A DNA stretch of 64,000 nucleotides from positions 1,054,001-1,118,000 of the forward strand of contig CAVXUW010000004.1 in the NCBI GenBank assembly GCA_963765105.1, in the 5' to 3' direction. Under the pieces are notes generated by a model. It was given only the letters and a program-made list of their open reading frames with translations. It searched no databases and was not told the origin of the DNA. The number at the start of each line of letters is the position of its first letter. Position 1 is the first letter of the stretch. The translations under genes were made by a program, and so were the position numbers. The DNA is from CALMEC01 sp963765105. GTDB lineage: Bacteria > Actinomycetota > Thermoleophilia > Miltoncostaeales > Miltoncostaeaceae. Below are positions 35,416-43,877 of this stretch, piece by piece.

Positions 35416-36612
35416 ATGGCGTTGATTCGCCGTCGTGCGCGTGTGGGCGCAACCACCCCGTATGCCTGTCTTGTGGGCGAGATCGACATGCTGCGCGCAC
35501 TCGCACTTGCCGGCGCCCCGTGTGCCCTCGTCGCCGCGCGCGGTGACTTTGCACGTTTCTCGCGCGCCGCCGACGTCCGTATCGATCTGCCGGATCATTG
35601 GGAGGCACCCGAGCTGGTCGATCGGCTCATCCGGTGGGGCGAGAGCCAGCCCGTGCGTCCCGCGCTTTTCTACGACGGCGACTGGGACCTGCTGATGGTG
35701 TCCCAGCACCGCGACCCGCTGCGCCGCGCATTTCGGTTCATCGTGCCCAACCACGAGCTCGTCCTCGATCTCGTCGACAAGGCCCGCTTCGCGCAACTCG
35801 CGCTGCAGCACCAGCTCCCAATGCCCCGGTCGGCGTCGCTCACCCCCGGCGACTCGGTGGAGCACATCGACCTGCGTTTTCCGGTGGTGGTAAAGCCCCT
35901 CACACGCCAGCACGACAGTTGGAAGCCCCTCACGGCGAGCAAGGCGATGCAGGCCGACAGCGCCGCCGACCTCGCCCGCATCTGGACCCAACTCGCATCG
36001 ATCGGCATGGACGTGCTCGTGCAGGAGATGGTGCCCGGCCCGGAGCGGCTCATTGAGAGCTACCACGCCTACATCGATCGTGACGGCGTCACCGTCGGCG
36101 AGTTCACCGGACGGAAGATCCGCACCTACCCGCTCACCCACGGGTACAGCACGGCGCTCGAAACAACCGCAGCCGACGATGTGCGTGACCTGGGGCGCGA
36201 CATCATGCGTCGCATCGGCTTCCGCGAGGGGGTGGCCAAGCTCGACTTCAAACGCCACCCCGAGACAGGCGAGCTCTTTCTGCTCGAGATCAACCCACGG
36301 TTCAACCTGTGGCATCACCTGGGGGCCAAAGCCGGGGTGAACCTGCCCCACGCGGTGTATGCCGATCTCACGGGCACAGCGCGCCCCGAGATGGGCCCCG
36401 CCCTGCCGGGTAAACGGTGGTGCAACCCCAGTTCGGATCTGCGGGCGGCCCGGGCTGAAGGGATCTCGCTCATTCGTTGGATGGCGTGGACCCTCCGCTG
36501 TGAGGCAAAGCACGGGGTGGCATGGGATGACCCGCTGCCCATTGTGGTGGGCCTCGCACAGCGTGTTTTGCGACGCGACGTCGAAAAGCGGCCCGTGGGG
36601 GCACCCGGATAG
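35416..36612 (+). CDS. ATP-grasp carboxylate-amine/thiol ligase-like protein
   Basis: A 398-residue cytoplasmic enzyme. VVVKPLTRQHDSWKPLTASK is the ATP-binding lysine loop, DVLVQEMVPGPERLIESYHA the second ATP-grasp block, and GVAKLDFKRHPETGELFLLE with INPRFNLWHHLGAKAG supplies metal ligands (Glu and Asn). An N-terminal Rossmann-like PreATP-grasp region (TTPYACLVGEIDMLRALALA) precedes. It would activate a carboxylate with ATP and join it to an amine, for example putting an amino acid on a sugar or glycan intermediate. It is divergent from the APH-like gene across about 245 nt. Confidence 0.82.
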   Translation: MALIRRRARVGATTPYACLVGEIDMLRALALAGAPCALVAARGDFARFSRAADVRIDLPDHWEAPELVDRLIRWGESQPVRPALFYDGDWDLLMVSQHRDPLRRAFRFIVPNHELVLDLVDKARFAQLALQHQLPMPRSASLTPGDSVEHIDLRFPVVVKPLTRQHDSWKPLTASKAMQADSAADLARIWTQLASIGMDVLVQEMVPGPERLIESYHAYIDRDGVTVGEFTGRKIRTYPLTHGYSTALETTAADDVRDLGRDIMRRIGFREGVAKLDFKRHPETGELFLLEINPRFNLWHHLGAKAGVNLPHAVYADLTGTARPEMGPALPGKRWCNPSSDLRAARAEGISLIRWMAWTLRCEAKHGVAWDDPLPIVVGLAQRVLRRDVEKRPVGAPG

Positions 36613-36780
36613 TATTTGTGTGGTTCTGGGGGAACATCCCGCGTTTTGACGTCCGAACGGTTAGTAAGACTGCACCTTTGGTGAGTTTCATCACAGCCCC
36701 GTATCCGGCACCCTACGTCTATGTCTGCGAGTCATTCCGCAGCGCGCACTCCCGCACCGAGCTTCCTTGGAGGTCCCGCC

Positions 36781-38148
36781 GTGTCTTCTCGACGTTCTCG
36801 TCGATTCTCTCGACTTACCCTACTTGCCATCCTCGCGCTTGCCTGCGTCGGCGTCACCACCGCTGCCGCGGCGACACGAGGCCCCGCCACGCTGACGATT
36901 ACCGGCGTTGACCCGGCCACCAGTGACGCCGGGGCCTACAACTTCACGATCGGCTTTGCCGGCGCCGACGACCCCGCCGCCGGGTTCGTGACGGGCGCAA
37001 AAACCGGTCACTGTATCGAGAACGGCATTCAGGAGGCAAACACGCCCAGCGCGGTCTTGCGCACCGGCACCCAGGGAGCGAACCTGACCCTTATTGCCGG
37101 GAGCCCGGCCGCGGCGCCCGGGGGACGTGACCGTCTCCAATGGCTGCTTCTGTCCTCGGCACGCTCGCGCCTGACGACGACAGGTACGCAACGCAACTTC
37201 GAGGCGGCCGCCCATCAGCTCGCGATCTGGCTCCTCACCACGGCGCCCGGCGGACCCGCCGTGACGGCCACCGACGCCGCGGCGCTCACGCGGGCACAGG
37301 CGCTTGTTGCACAGTCGACGACCTACGCACCCGCCGTGGCAGCTGCCCCGGCCCTCACCCCGCTCGGCGCCGAGGTCTGTGGGCAGACGACGCGCGCCAT
37401 CCGCGTGACCGGCGCTCCCCTCACCAACGCCACGATCACTGTTGCCGGCGGAACGGCCACGCTGACCGGTGGTACACCAACCGCGAACGGCCAGAGCACC
37501 ACGGTCACCCTCGGGGCCGACGGCACTGCCGAAGTTGTCGTCAACTCCACCGCCATTGGCGCGGTACGCCTCACCGGCACATTCACCACCCACACCATGG
37601 TCCAGGTCGATGCCGGCACGAACCAGGACTTCGCCTACCTCGAGCCACGTTCGGCCACCGCTGAAGCAACGGTGAACTTCACCGCGTGCACCACCCCGCC
37701 AACACCCCCCACCCCGCCGGCGCCACCGACCACACCGGCACCGCCGGTGGTGATCTCCGGCAACGGCACAACCACCCTGGCCATCACGAAGGTGGCTCCG
37801 CCCAGCGTGCGCGCGGGCAACACCATCAACTACACCATCCGCGTGCGCAATACGACAAACGTGGCCGCCACGAACGTCACGGTCACCGACATCCTGCCGA
37901 GCGGCACCGTCGTCGTCTCACGGAGCTCCAATGCGCGTGTCACGGGCAGCCGGGTCATCTGGACGATCCCGACCCTGGGCGCGAAAGCATCACGGACACT
38001 CACACTGGCGCTCCGGGTGAAAGACAACATTCGAAAGCCGCGCTGCAACGCCGCAATGACACGTGCCGACAACGCGCCGATGGTCATGGCTCGGGTCTGC
38101 ACGGCAGTGGTTGCCGGGGCGCGGTTCCAGCCCATCGTCACGGGCTAG
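36781..38148 (+). CDS. Cys-Gln thioester-domain surface adhesin with DUF11-like C-terminal domain
   Basis: A 455-residue protein from GTG 36781, with GGAGGT 6 nt upstream; ATG 36721 is a poorer alternative. A signal peptide (LLAILALACVGVTTAAAA) is followed by a thioester domain. Cys78 in KTGHCIENG and Gln146 in AAAHQLAIWLLT match the paired motifs of Gram-positive TED/TQXA surface proteins, whose internal Cys-Gln thioester binds host or substrate amines covalently. A middle beta region (about 195-295), a Pro/Thr linker (about 300-320) and a DUF11-type domain (TTTLAITKVAPPSVRAGNTI to LTLALRVKDN) follow. No LPXTG is seen. A T-run terminator follows the stop. Confidence 0.82.
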   Translation: MSSRRSRRFSRLTLLAILALACVGVTTAAAATRGPATLTITGVDPATSDAGAYNFTIGFAGADDPAAGFVTGAKTGHCIENGIQEANTPSAVLRTGTQGANLTLIAGSPAAAPGGRDRLQWLLLSSARSRLTTTGTQRNFEAAAHQLAIWLLTTAPGGPAVTATDAAALTRAQALVAQSTTYAPAVAAAPALTPLGAEVCGQTTRAIRVTGAPLTNATITVAGGTATLTGGTPTANGQSTTVTLGADGTAEVVVNSTAIGAVRLTGTFTTHTMVQVDAGTNQDFAYLEPRSATAEATVNFTACTTPPTPPTPPAPPTTPAPPVVISGNGTTTLAITKVAPPSVRAGNTINYTIRVRNTTNVAATNVTVTDILPSGTVVVSRSSNARVTGSRVIWTIPTLGAKASRTLTLALRVKDNIRKPRCNAAMTRADNAPMVMARVCTAVVAGARFQPIVTG

Positions 38149-38169
38149 CCTCAGCGGCAAATCTCGGGA

Positions 38170-38199
38170 TGGAGGCCGCTCGGCCTCCACCCCTTTTTT
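38170..38199 (+). terminator. Classic rho-independent terminator
   Basis: TGGAGGCCG pairs with CGGCCTCCA around a 2-nt gap (9-bp stem) and is followed by CCCCTTTTTT, 22 nt after the thioester-protein stop. Confidence 0.88.
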
Positions 38200-38277
38200 C
38201 TGCCGTTCCTCGAGGGTGTCCCACAGCGTGAAACCCTGATGAATACCGACGTTTGAGGGGTACGAAAGCTCAGAGAA

Positions 38278-38295
38278 ACTAGACTTCTGTCTAGT
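38278..38295 (+). promoter_or_regulatory. Dyad ACTAGAC-TTCT-GTCTAGT
   Basis: A perfect 7-bp inverted repeat 93 nt upstream of the stalk-protein start. It could be an operator. A related half-site ACTAGAC occurs upstream of beta-helix paralog A (15064-15070). No T-run, so a terminator is unlikely. Confidence 0.4.
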
Positions 38296-38388
38296 GGTTG
38301 AGGGACCCCGCGCGTGGCATTCTCAAATGGTTGACCGGGGTACTTTTTTCCGGTCGGGGACTCGCTCAGAACGACTGCCTTGGGGATC

Positions 38389-38982
38389 ATGGGATTTTCT
38401 CGCCACGTATCGACTCTGGTGTCGCGAACGACGCGACCGTTCGTGCTCATGTGCGCGGCGGCGTTGCTCGTGGCACCCTCCGCCTTCGGAGCAAACCCCA
38501 CGCCTGAGGCGGCGCCCACTCCGACGCCCGACGCAAAACCGGTCGCGCCGAAGCGCGCGGCTCCCGCGCCGGCGCCGCGGCGCAGCGCCCCGCCGGCCCG
38601 CCGGGCTCGGACCACCACACCGACGCGACCGCGCACGAACGTCACACCGACGCGGCCACGAGTCACCGTGACGCCGCGCAAGGCCGCCCCGGCCCCACGA
38701 AAGGCGGCGCCGAAACCGAAGGCAGCAGCGCCACCGAAACCCGCCACACCCCCAACAACGGTGGCCCCCACGCCGACGCCCACGCAGCCCGTGGTTGTCA
38801 ACCCCACGGCACCCCCCACCACAGCGAGCGCCGTGGCGCCGCAAAGCACGTCGAACGCGACCAGCGCCGAAAGCGGGTCCGGTCCCTTGCTGTTCGTCGG
38901 GATCGGGGTCTCCATCCTTGCGCTCATCGGCCTCCTTGCCATGGGTGCGATCACACGTTCGCGGAGGCTTCAGATCCCATGA
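38389..38982 (+). CDS. Pro/Thr/Ala-rich stalk protein with C-terminal membrane anchor
   Basis: A 197-residue protein from ATG 38389 (GGGGATC just upstream; TTG 38380 possible). A signal peptide (VLMCAAALLVAPSAFGA) leads into about 110 residues rich in Pro, Ala, Thr, Lys and Arg (PTPTPDAKPVAPKR-like blocks). One transmembrane helix (LLFVGIGVSILALIGLLAMG) and a basic tail (RSRRLQIP) end the protein. The architecture is a wall-spanning stalk. No enzymatic domain is seen. The stop overlaps the start of the first Ig/FN3 paralog (ATGA), so they are coupled and the stalk may anchor or present those secreted proteins. Confidence 0.7.
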   Translation: MGFSRHVSTLVSRTTRPFVLMCAAALLVAPSAFGANPTPEAAPTPTPDAKPVAPKRAAPAPAPRRSAPPARRARTTTPTRPRTNVTPTRPRVTVTPRKAAPAPRKAAPKPKAAAPPKPATPPTTVAPTPTPTQPVVVNPTAPPTTASAVAPQSTSNATSAESGSGPLLFVGIGVSILALIGLLAMGAITRSRRLQIP

Positions 38983-39000
38983 CGCACCTGGGTGCGTCAT
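38979..39000. repeat. Inverted repeat spanning a start codon
   Basis: ATGACGCACC-TG-GGTGCGTCAT, a perfect 10-bp stem that includes the ATG of Ig/FN3 paralog 1 and the stop of the stalk gene. In mRNA it could hide the start codon and limit translation to ribosomes arriving from the upstream gene. That role is inference. Confidence 0.5.
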
Positions 39001-40220
39001 GCCTTCGTACCACCCTGCTCAGCGCTGCGTTCGGCCTCGGCGCTCTCGGCCTTGTGGCCGCCGATCGCGCGGATGGGGCGGTCACATCCGTCGTTGCCCA
39101 CTGCGGAACGAATGCCACCGATCTCAGCGCGGCGCGGTGTGCACGATGGAACACTCAGCGCATCTACGTCAAGTGGGTCGTTACCAGCGTTCCTCTCGCA
39201 GCGAAGCTCGATTCGTCGTGGAAGGACGAGAGCCCACCCGTCCCGATGAGCCAGAACTGCGTTCCGAACACGGTCTTTCCCATCGGTGGCCTCGACGTGG
39301 GCAACCACAGCCAGTTTTGCCGCGTCAAAGACAACTCACAGGGGCAAGAAGGGTGGGTACCAACGGTCGACAAGCCGATCGCCCGTTTGGACATCGGTGT
39401 TGACCCGACGCCACCGACCGTCACGGTCCGTGCCGCTCGACCACCCGACTTCGATGGGTGGTACCGGCAGCCAGTCGGCGTGGAATGGGTCGGAACCGAT
39501 GCTGTTTCGGGCGTCGCCAGTTGCTCCACACAGCAATACGTGGGCCCCGACTCCGGCGCCGCGTCAATCAGCGGGACGTGTCGTGACGTGGCGGGGAACG
39601 TCAGCGCTCCCGTCCCCTTTACCTTCCGCTACGACGCGACGCCGCCGACGCTCAGCGGCGTGTCTGCCACGACCCGCGGCAGCAGCAATGTGATCGCGTG
39701 GGTCGCCTCCACCGACACGCAGAACGTTGAAGTGACCCGCACCCACACCCTCGCCGGAGGCGCGACGCAAGTGATCTTCAGCGGCAACCTGGGCAGCCAG
39801 GTCATCGACCCACGCATCACCGCAGGCGCCACCTACACCTATCGAGTGACCGCGACCGACCAGGCCGGAAACCGCGCAGTCACGACCCTCAGCCCGACAC
39901 CGGGCGCCGTGCTGACCAAGAGTCTCCTGACGCCCGCCGACGGCAAGGTCCTTCGAGTAAGACCCAAGCTCCGCTGGCCGGCAGTTGCGAAGGCGAAGTA
40001 CTACAACGTCCAGATCCACGTCAAGGGCAAGAAGGTCCTCAGCGTGTGGCCCACCACAACCCGGTACCAGATCCCGGCGAGCTGGACGCATAAGGGCAAG
40101 AAGTACCGCCTTCCCAAGGGCACGACGATTCGCTGGTTCGTGTGGCCCGCCACCGGCACCCTCACCAAACCCAAGTTCGGAGCCGTGATCGGCACCTCGA
40201 CATTCCGCATCGCGAAATGA
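38979..40220 (+). CDS. Secreted Ig/FN3 protein, tandem paralog 1
   Basis: A 413-residue protein. A signal peptide (to about ADGA) and a Cys-containing N-terminal domain (VVAHCGTN...CARWNTQRIYVKWVV) come first. An Ig-like repeat (DFDGWYRQPVGVEWVGTD, SGVASCSTQQYVGPDSG) is followed by an FN3-like domain (TPPTLSGVSATT to YTYRVTATDQAGN). The C-terminal module of about 105 residues begins LLTPADGKVLRVRPKLRWP and includes YYNVQIHVKGKKVLSVWPTT and WFVWPATGTLTKPKFGAVIG. The start ATG overlaps the stalk-protein stop and lies in a 10-bp inverted repeat (38979-39000). Two paralogs follow. No known enzyme domain is recognised; extracellular structural or binding function is likely. Confidence 0.8.
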   Translation: MTHLGASCLRTTLLSAAFGLGALGLVAADRADGAVTSVVAHCGTNATDLSAARCARWNTQRIYVKWVVTSVPLAAKLDSSWKDESPPVPMSQNCVPNTVFPIGGLDVGNHSQFCRVKDNSQGQEGWVPTVDKPIARLDIGVDPTPPTVTVRAARPPDFDGWYRQPVGVEWVGTDAVSGVASCSTQQYVGPDSGAASISGTCRDVAGNVSAPVPFTFRYDATPPTLSGVSATTRGSSNVIAWVASTDTQNVEVTRTHTLAGGATQVIFSGNLGSQVIDPRITAGATYTYRVTATDQAGNRAVTTLSPTPGAVLTKSLLTPADGKVLRVRPKLRWPAVAKAKYYNVQIHVKGKKVLSVWPTTTRYQIPASWTHKGKKYRLPKGTTIRWFVWPATGTLTKPKFGAVIGTSTFRIAK

Positions 40221-40309
40221 TGGACCTCGACGCGACGAACGACGGCATTCCCGCCGCTGTCATAACACACCGGACACACTCGACCCGCAGCATTGGAGAT
40301 TCCCGCACC

Positions 40310-41613
40310 ATGATCGCCATATCCTCCGCCCACCGCATCCTCCTCCTGGCACTTGCCGCCTGTTTCGCCGTCGGAGCAGCGGCGACCTCGGGATCTGCGG
40401 CGACAATTACGCTGGTGGCGAGCTGCGGACCCACGGCGAACCCGGCCCAGATGACCTTGTGCGACACGGGCTGGACCAACACGGACCGCTTTTTCAGCTG
40501 GATCGCACGAGTGGATGGGGTTGTGCCCCCAGCCGGCCTCACCGCGGATACGGTGAATCCGGGTCCTGTGGCGCGCTGGTGTCGCAGCCTCAACGAGGCC
40601 GTACCGATCTCGAAGGTTCGCGAAGGGGACTTCAGCGAGATCTGCCGCGTGGTCTACGACGATCCCGATCCTCTTGTGCTCCCGGTGCGTTTTCCCCTCG
40701 GGAACGCCCACGAGACCCGGCGGGTACGCCGCGACACCGTTCGCCCGACAGTCGTCGGCACACCCGACCGCGCAAGCGACGTCAACGGCTGGTACAACCG
40801 CCCCGTGGCCATCACTTGGTCGGGCGTCGACCCGCCCTCCGGTCCCGACCCGGCTCCGGATTTGCCCCGGGCAGCTCCTGTGGTTCAACCATCTACAGCG
40901 GTCCGGACAGCGGCGCGGCCACAGCGACGGGAGGGCAGTGCGTCGACCAGGCGGGCAACGCCAGCGTCGTCCCCGGCGCCTTCACGCTCAAGTACGACAC
41001 GACGCCCCCGGCGCTGACGGCGACGGCCGCGGCGGGGGGCGGGAGCATCCTTGTCCAGTGGGAGGCCTCGAGCGACGCGGTCGCCGTCGACGTCACCCGT
41101 ACCCACAGCAAGAGTGACGGGACTCCCAGCGTTATCTATAAGAGTCTTCTCGGCAACCAGGTCATCGACCAGGGCGTTCTTGCCGACGCTCTCTACACCT
41201 ACCGGGTCACCGCGACCGATCAGGCGGGCAACAGCGTGGTTCGCACCGTGAGCGTGCAGACCAATGCCCCCCCGGCCCCCGGCGCGCCGCCCATAGCGAC
41301 GATCATCAAGAGCCTCATAACCCCCGCTGATGGCAAGGTGCTTCGCGCGCCGACGCCCAAGCTCCGGTGGCCGGCAGTGGCAAATGCCACCTACTACAAC
41401 GTCCAGGTCTTCGTCAAAGGCCGCAAAGTACTCACGGCGTGGCCAAAGAAGAACTCCCTCCAGCTCGCCGCCAAGTGGAAGCTCAATGGCAAGAAGTACA
41501 CCCTGCCCAGGGGCGTCAAGGTGACCTGGTACGTATGGCCCGCCACGGGCACCATCGCGACGCCCAAGTTCGGCAAGCTCATCGGGAAGTCATCGTTCAG
41601 CATCAAGAAGTAG
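40310..41613 (+). CDS. Secreted Ig/FN3 protein, tandem paralog 2, one apparent frameshift
   Basis: From ATG 40310 (GGAGA 10 nt upstream) a signal peptide (ILLLALAACFAVGAAATSGSA) leads into the paired-Cys N-domain (ASCGPTANPAQMTLC). Next come SDVNGWYNRPVAITWSGVDP, then a frame change near 40842-40860 that fits one missing base, and GSSCGSTIYSGPDSGAATAT in the new frame. The FN3-like domain (YTYRVTATDQAGNSVV) and the C-terminal module (PKLRWPAVANATYYNVQVFV, WYVWPATGTIATPKFGKLIG) are intact. Restoring one base gives 434 residues and a domain order identical to paralogs 1 and 3. A sequencing error is the simplest explanation; real decay is not excluded. Confidence 0.78.
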
Positions 41614-41673
41614 TCCCACGGACCAGCGGGCACGAGGCCCAACGCGTGTGATGACAACGGATGACGTCAACCC

Positions 41674-42933
41674 TTGTTCAGTGTCTCGGTTCTCCCCGTC
41701 GCGTTCACTCACATCACAAGCCTCCCAACCACACCTCATCGACGCGCATGCGCTGCGCTGTTCGCTGCCGCGATCGTGGCCGGCGCCACCGGATTCGTCG
41801 GTCGGGCCGAGGCGACGGTCACGTCGCTAACCGTCCGCTGCGGGCCGGCGCCCACGGCCAGCGCATTGACGGCCGAGGCGTGCGGGCCGTGGAGCGCGAA
41901 ACGCACCTACGTCCAGTGGTTTGTCACCACCGTCGGCCCGTCCCTGCTTGGCCCGCCCATCGTTACGTTTCCCACCGCCGTATCGCTCCCCCCGGAGCAA
42001 CGCTGTTCCATCACCGGGGTCAACCCCACGATCGGGTTCGGTGACGGTGTCTCCACCCAGCAGTGCCAGGCACAGCATGGCGGCGTGGCGTGGGTTCCCG
42101 CGACACCCGCTCAGGTAACCGTGCGCGTGGATGAGACACCGCCGACAGTGACGCCCACCCCGTCCCGCCCGCCGGACGTGAACGGCTGGTACAACGCCCC
42201 GGTCACCATCACCTGGGCGGGTGCCGACACCGGTTCGGGCGTCGCCGGCTGCAGCGCACCAGTGGCCTACGCCGGTCCCGACACAGCCGGTGCGCCACTC
42301 TCCGGGACGTGCACCGACAACGTTGGCCGCGTGAGCGTCCCCGGGCAATCATTGGTCCGGTACGACGCCACACCGCCGACGCTCACCAAGGTCACCGCCC
42401 GGGCGGCCGGCGGGAGGGTGACGCTCGCGTGGAGCGCGTCGCCGGACACCGCATCCGTGAGCGTCCGCCGCGCCAACCGCCGCACCGGTCGGTCCTCGGT
42501 CATCTTCACGGGCCTCGGCACCACACTCATCGACCGCAACGTCCTCGCCACCGGGCGCTATGCGTACACGGTCACTGCCGTTGACCAAGCCGGCGTCGCC
42601 GCTTCGTCCAAGGTGAAGATCAACGTCACATCGCCCTTGCAGCCGGCGGCCGGGACGCGCCTGCGCTCGGCACGAGTCGTCTTGTCGTGGCCCACGGTGC
42701 GCACAGCGACCTACTACAACGTCCAACTGTTCATCGGCGGCCGCAAAGTCCTCAGCACCTGGCCCACCACCAATTCCCTTCGCATCCCCGCGTCATGGCG
42801 GTTTCAGGGACGCATCAACAAACTGCCGCGGCGCGGAACCGTTCAGTGGTACGTCTGGCCGGCGATGGGGCCGCTCGAGAGTCCGCGTTTCGGAAAACTC
42901 ATCGGGACGTCGAGCTTCCGCCTCCGCCGGTAG
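41674..42933 (+). CDS. Secreted Ig/FN3 protein, tandem paralog 3
   Basis: About 419 residues. A hydrophobic signal region (AALFAAAIVAGATGFVG) is followed by the N-domain with Cys pair (TVRCGPAPT...EACGPWSAKRTYVQWFV). Ig-like DVNGWYNAPVTITWAGAD and SGVAGCSAPVAYAGPD come next, then FN3-like domain YAYTVTAVDQAGV and C-terminal module RVVLSWPTVRTATYYNVQLF, with WYVWPAMGPLESPRFGKLIG. The only start in frame ahead of the signal region is TTG 41674, with no ribosome binding site, so the N-terminus is uncertain. It is the last of three paralogs, probably generated by tandem duplication. Confidence 0.78.
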   Translation: MFSVSVLPVAFTHITSLPTTPHRRACAALFAAAIVAGATGFVGRAEATVTSLTVRCGPAPTASALTAEACGPWSAKRTYVQWFVTTVGPSLLGPPIVTFPTAVSLPPEQRCSITGVNPTIGFGDGVSTQQCQAQHGGVAWVPATPAQVTVRVDETPPTVTPTPSRPPDVNGWYNAPVTITWAGADTGSGVAGCSAPVAYAGPDTAGAPLSGTCTDNVGRVSVPGQSLVRYDATPPTLTKVTARAAGGRVTLAWSASPDTASVSVRRANRRTGRSSVIFTGLGTTLIDRNVLATGRYAYTVTAVDQAGVAASSKVKINVTSPLQPAAGTRLRSARVVLSWPTVRTATYYNVQLFIGGRKVLSTWPTTNSLRIPASWRFQGRINKLPRRGTVQWYVWPAMGPLESPRFGKLIGTSSFRLRR

Positions 42934-42944
42934 GTCGGCACGGT

Positions 42945-42950
42945 TAGAGT
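42945..42950 (+). promoter_or_regulatory. Leaderless -10 box of the BtuF-like gene
   Basis: TAGAGT with 6 nt to GTG 42957. It shows that this gene is transcribed separately from the Ig/FN3 paralogs despite the 23-nt gap. Confidence 0.6.
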
Positions 42951-42956
42951 CGGAGC

Positions 42957-43877
42957 GTGCGCATCGTCTCGCTGCTTCCCAGCGCAACTGAGATCGTCTG
43001 CTGTCTGGGGCTCCACGACCAGCTGGTGGGCGTCACCCACGAGTGTGACTTTCCGCCCGAGGTACGCCACCTCCCGCGGGTCACCACGACCCTCATACCC
43101 ACCGATGCCACGAGCGGTCAGATTGATGCGCTGGTGCGGGAGAAGCTCACCACCGAGCGGGCGCTGTACCACCTCGACCTGGCGCGACTGACCGAGCTGG
43201 CCCCGGATCTGATTGTCACGCAGGCGCTCTGCGAGGTCTGCGCGGTGGCCACCGACGAGGTGGAGGACGCCGCCTACCAACTCCCCGGGCATCCCGCCGT
43301 GCTGAACCTGGAGCCCATGACGTTGGGCGACGTGCTCGACGCCATCGTCACGGTAGGTGAGGCGACCAGACGGTCAGATATCGCCGCCCGCGTTGTCGGC
43401 GAACTCCAGGCGCGGGTCAACGCCGTCACCGCCCGCACCGCGGCGATCAGTCGTGACGACCGGCCGCGCGTCGCGTTTCTCGAATGGGTTGACCCACTGT
43501 TCAACGGTGGCCATTGGAACCCCGAGCTCATCGCCCTGGCCGGCGGTATCGACATGCTGGGCGCCCATGGACAGCCCTCGCGCACCATCACCCCGGGTGA
43601 GCTGATGGCCGCCGACCCCGACGTTGTCGTGGTGTCGTGCTGCGGCTTTACCGCCGAACGCGCCCGAGAGGACCTCCCCGTGCTCGAGGCGCTCGCCGGG
43701 TGGCCGACGCTCCCCGCGGTAACGTCGGACCGCGTGTACGTCTGCGACGGCAACGCCCACTTCAGTCGCCCTGGCCCCCGCCTGGTCGACAGCCTGGAGA
43801 TCCTCGCCCACGCGCTTCACCCGGATGTTCACGCCGCCCCGTCGCACCCGGCCCAAACGATGAGCCTCACGCGGTAG
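42957..43877 (+). CDS. BtuF-like (cobalamin/iron-chelate) substrate-binding-fold protein
   Basis: A 306-residue protein of the class III binding fold. It has MRIVSLLPSATEIVCCLGL, VGVTHECDFPPEV, TELAPDLIVTQALCEVCAV, NLEPMTLGDVLDAIVTVG, RVAFLEWVDPLFNGGHWNPE and ADPDVVVVSCCGFTAER. There is no signal peptide or lipobox; the conserved part begins at residue 1, as in the common bacterial cytoplasmic cobalamin-binding-protein subgroup. No permease or ATPase is adjacent, so transport is doubtful. Its stop abuts the convergent dxs stop with no spacer. Confidence 0.82.
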   Translation: MRIVSLLPSATEIVCCLGLHDQLVGVTHECDFPPEVRHLPRVTTTLIPTDATSGQIDALVREKLTTERALYHLDLARLTELAPDLIVTQALCEVCAVATDEVEDAAYQLPGHPAVLNLEPMTLGDVLDAIVTVGEATRRSDIAARVVGELQARVNAVTARTAAISRDDRPRVAFLEWVDPLFNGGHWNPELIALAGGIDMLGAHGQPSRTITPGELMAADPDVVVVSCCGFTAERAREDLPVLEALAGWPTLPAVTSDRVYVCDGNAHFSRPGPRLVDSLEILAHALHPDVHAAPSHPAQTMSLTR

